Shown here: in pieces, positions 63,401-64,000 of the stretch | Layout: each line of letters opens with the position of its first letter | Position numbering within the stretch: position 1 is the first letter of the stretch | Translations under genes and position numbers: made by a program | Source of the DNA: Niabella aurantiaca DSM 17617 | GTDB taxonomy: Bacteria > Bacteroidota > Bacteroidia > Chitinophagales > Chitinophagaceae | Length of the DNA stretch: 64,000 nucleotides | NCBI RefSeq assembly: GCF_000374125.1 | Contig: NZ_KB893626.1 | Coordinates: 124,001-188,000, forward strand | Reading direction: 5' to 3' | The notes under the pieces: model-generated | What the model saw: the letters and a program-made list of their open reading frames with translations, nothing else | The model's database searches: none | What the model was told of the DNA's origin: nothing

Positions 63401-63924
63401 CCATTGGCCATCCGACCACACCGGAGATCATTTATGGGTTTGGCACCTCCATAGGTTATAAGGGCTTTGACCTGTCCGTGTTCTTCCAGGGATCGGCCCG
63501 GCAATCGTTCTGGTTCAATATGCAAAATGTGGCTCCCTTCCTGGACGGAGATGCAAATGACGGAAGGATCGGGCAAAATTCCGTACTGAAGGTTTTTGCG
63601 GAAAGCTACTGGTCCGAATCCAACCGCGATCCTTATGCGATCTGGCCCCGGTTGTCAAATTACGCCCTCAATAACAACTACCAGACAAGCACCTGGTTCA
63701 TGCAAAATGCCGGGTTCCTGAGAATGAAATCTGCAGAAGTGGGGTACACTGTTCCGAAATCATTTCTGCAGCGGTATCGCATCGCCAACCTGAGGGTTTA
63801 TTTCAGCGGGCTCAACCTGCTGTCCTGGAGCTCCTTTAAGCTATGGGACCCCGAAATGGCGGGCGAAGGGCTTGGATATCCGATACAGAAAGTATACAAT
63901 TTTGGTTTAAATCTTGGGTTTTAA
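60493..63924 (+). CDS. SusC-type TonB-linked outer membrane protein
   Basis: 1143 aa SusC/RagA family transporter. An export signal (LLLPAILLLLLSSSLLAQ, about residues 19-36) is followed by an STN domain (about 50-100), a carboxypeptidase-regulatory-like domain (about 130-205, TVQDKTGSVMSSVSVSIKGS) and the plug with the SusC signature SIMKDATATSLYGARGANGV. A 22-strand barrel makes up the rest. The STN domain often signals to an anti-sigma factor, but none lies beside it. It starts a locus whose SusD partner follows after 15 bases. Substrate not known. Confidence 0.95.
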   Translation: MFKNKSTRCLGGIYLSKRLLLPAILLLLLSSSLLAQNKGISVDGNKTVKEALKIIESQSAARFIYGEGFLDYDKTVQLSLKDATIEEALRQVLAGQKVQYLKQDNGVFIFKPATDAPETAVATETSGKTLLVRGTVQDKTGSVMSSVSVSIKGSTNAVITNTKGEFNIRASLYDSLEFSFVGYKSKTVFVADTKPMTIIMEGEVGSLNEVSVVAYSRQKKASVLGSITTIKPEELKIPSSNLTAALAGRVAGMISYQRSGEPGNDNANFFIRGITTFGADAKKDPLILIDGIELGPDDLARLNTDDINSFSIMKDATATSLYGARGANGVILVTTKEGREGKVQLSARLESSLSSPTRKVEIADPVTFMRMQNEAVKTRDPLGLAIYSEEKITMTERGMHSDIYPATDWNKAMFRDQIMNNRVNLSLRGGGSVARYYVGASVTKDNGNLIVDKRNNFNSNIKLMKYQFRTNINVNLTKTTEMITRFASTFDDYTGPIDGGASMYRKVMQTNPVWFKPYYAPDSAFAYAKHILFGNVDNANYLNPYAEVLRGYRDYSKNTMFVTFEFKQNLKAILKGLTARTLINFDRFSEYNVTRAYFPFYYNLKSFDLVNDTYTLRRLNPTSGTETINYMPGQRFINNVFYSESAVEYNGSFGKHSINDLLVFTIRQEKKGIAENLQMSLPSRNVGLAGRFAYNYDTRYFAELNFGYNASERFAVNNRWGFFPSISGGWMLSNEKFFEPLTSVFKQLKLRGSYGMVGNDAIGSYLDRFYYLSDVNLYAPYLVNWGINMNENPGGIRVNRYANDQIGWETAYKANLGLEINMVNGFSSIIEVYKERRKNILLGRIIPSTMGIIPDVKANLGEAEGKGVDVELNYDKTFSNGLWVSGRGTFTYATNKVLKWEEPDYSNTPWNSRVGHPIGQVWGYVADRLFIDSLEVKNSPLQTFGAYSAGDIKYHDVNGDGKINGLDMVPIGHPTTPEIIYGFGTSIGYKGFDLSVFFQGSARQSFWFNMQNVAPFLDGDANDGRIGQNSVLKVFAESYWSESNRDPYAIWPRLSNYALNNNYQTSTWFMQNAGFLRMKSAEVGYTVPKSFLQRYRIANLRVYFSGLNLLSWSSFKLWDPEMAGEGLGYPIQKVYNFGLNLGF

Positions 63925-63939
63925 TAAATACGATCAATC

Positions 63940-64000
63940 ATGAAGAACTTTTTTATGAAGCTGCTGGTTTTTGTATTGCTGGCGTCCGCAACCGGCTCCT
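63940..64000 (+). CDS. Probable SusD/RagB lipoprotein, cut by window end
   Basis: Only 20 codons are visible: MKNFFMKLLVFVLLASATGS, the basic and hydrophobic part of an export signal. The position 15 bases after a SusC gene on the same strand makes a SusD-family glycan-binding lipoprotein very likely. No domain can be seen. Confidence 0.65.
   Translation, partial: MKNFFMKLLVFVLLASATGS

Noticed and set aside
1-64000. tRNA, rRNA, insertion sequences with transposase, or CRISPR arrays
   Set aside because: None was recognised by eye in the gaps; a structural-RNA scan was not possible, so small RNAs could be missed.

Overview
The window comes from a Bacteroidota chromosome, most likely a member of the Chitinophagaceae. 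The evidence is a SusC/SusD start, many secreted glycosidases with lipoprotein or Tat signals, BatD, DUF5689, TAnnTTTG-type -7 promoter elements, weak Shine-Dalgarno sites, and GH144 enzymes, a family first characterised in Chitinophaga. Family assignments were made by eye from motifs; no search was run.

Layout. (1) 1-10640: carbohydrate locus. It has three GH144 endo-beta-1,2-glucanase-type genes, a GH30 glucanase, an SGNH esterase, a GNAT acetyltransferase and a GH3 beta-glucosidase. It is interrupted by a decayed YefM antitoxin and by a GxxExxY gene between two copies of a ~240-base repeat. (2) 10957-17599: four-gene cluster for an extracytoplasmic haem-linked module: PSCyt1-DUF1549-DUF1553, DUF1501, a TIM-barrel isomerase, and DUF2231-cytochrome-LRR. 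(3) 17610-22453: a VOC protein and TetR regulator sharing an operator motif, a serine hydrolase, a GDPD-GH16 fusion lipoprotein and an alpha/beta-hydrolase esterase. (4) 22644-31769: mixed genes (metallophosphoesterase, Tat-exported flavin oxidase, a ketosynthase homologue without catalytic residues, SDR, BatD, cytochrome c with a sorbosone/glucose-dehydrogenase-type propeller). (5) 31943-35319: a GH28 pseudogene, an AraC regulator and an SMP-30-like propeller. (6) 35388-42455: housekeeping genes (Zn peptidase, radA, comF, GPx, amidohydrolase, gnd). (7) 42642-48762: a secreted nuclease/phosphatase divergent from a TonB receptor plus DUF5689 lipoprotein. (8) 48908-59992: yjdM, maa, a broken PD-(D/E)XK gene, a DMT exporter, a NEW3-ABC-permease operon, a heterodimeric ABC exporter and a persulfide-dioxygenase/rhodanese fusion. 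(9) 60493-64000: SusC and the first codons of a probable SusD, starting another polysaccharide-utilisation locus.

Most notable idea (inference). The GH144 set, GH30, GH3, SGNH esterase and the nearby glycerophosphodiesterase-GH16 fusion together match the bonds in osmoregulated periplasmic glucans or cyclic beta-1,2-glucans of Proteobacteria: beta-1,2 backbone, beta-1,6 or beta-1,3 links, phosphoglycerol and acyl substituents. The region may be a scavenging system for these glucans. The second most interesting item is the cytochrome-linked DUF1549/DUF1553/DUF1501 module, whose substrate is unknown.
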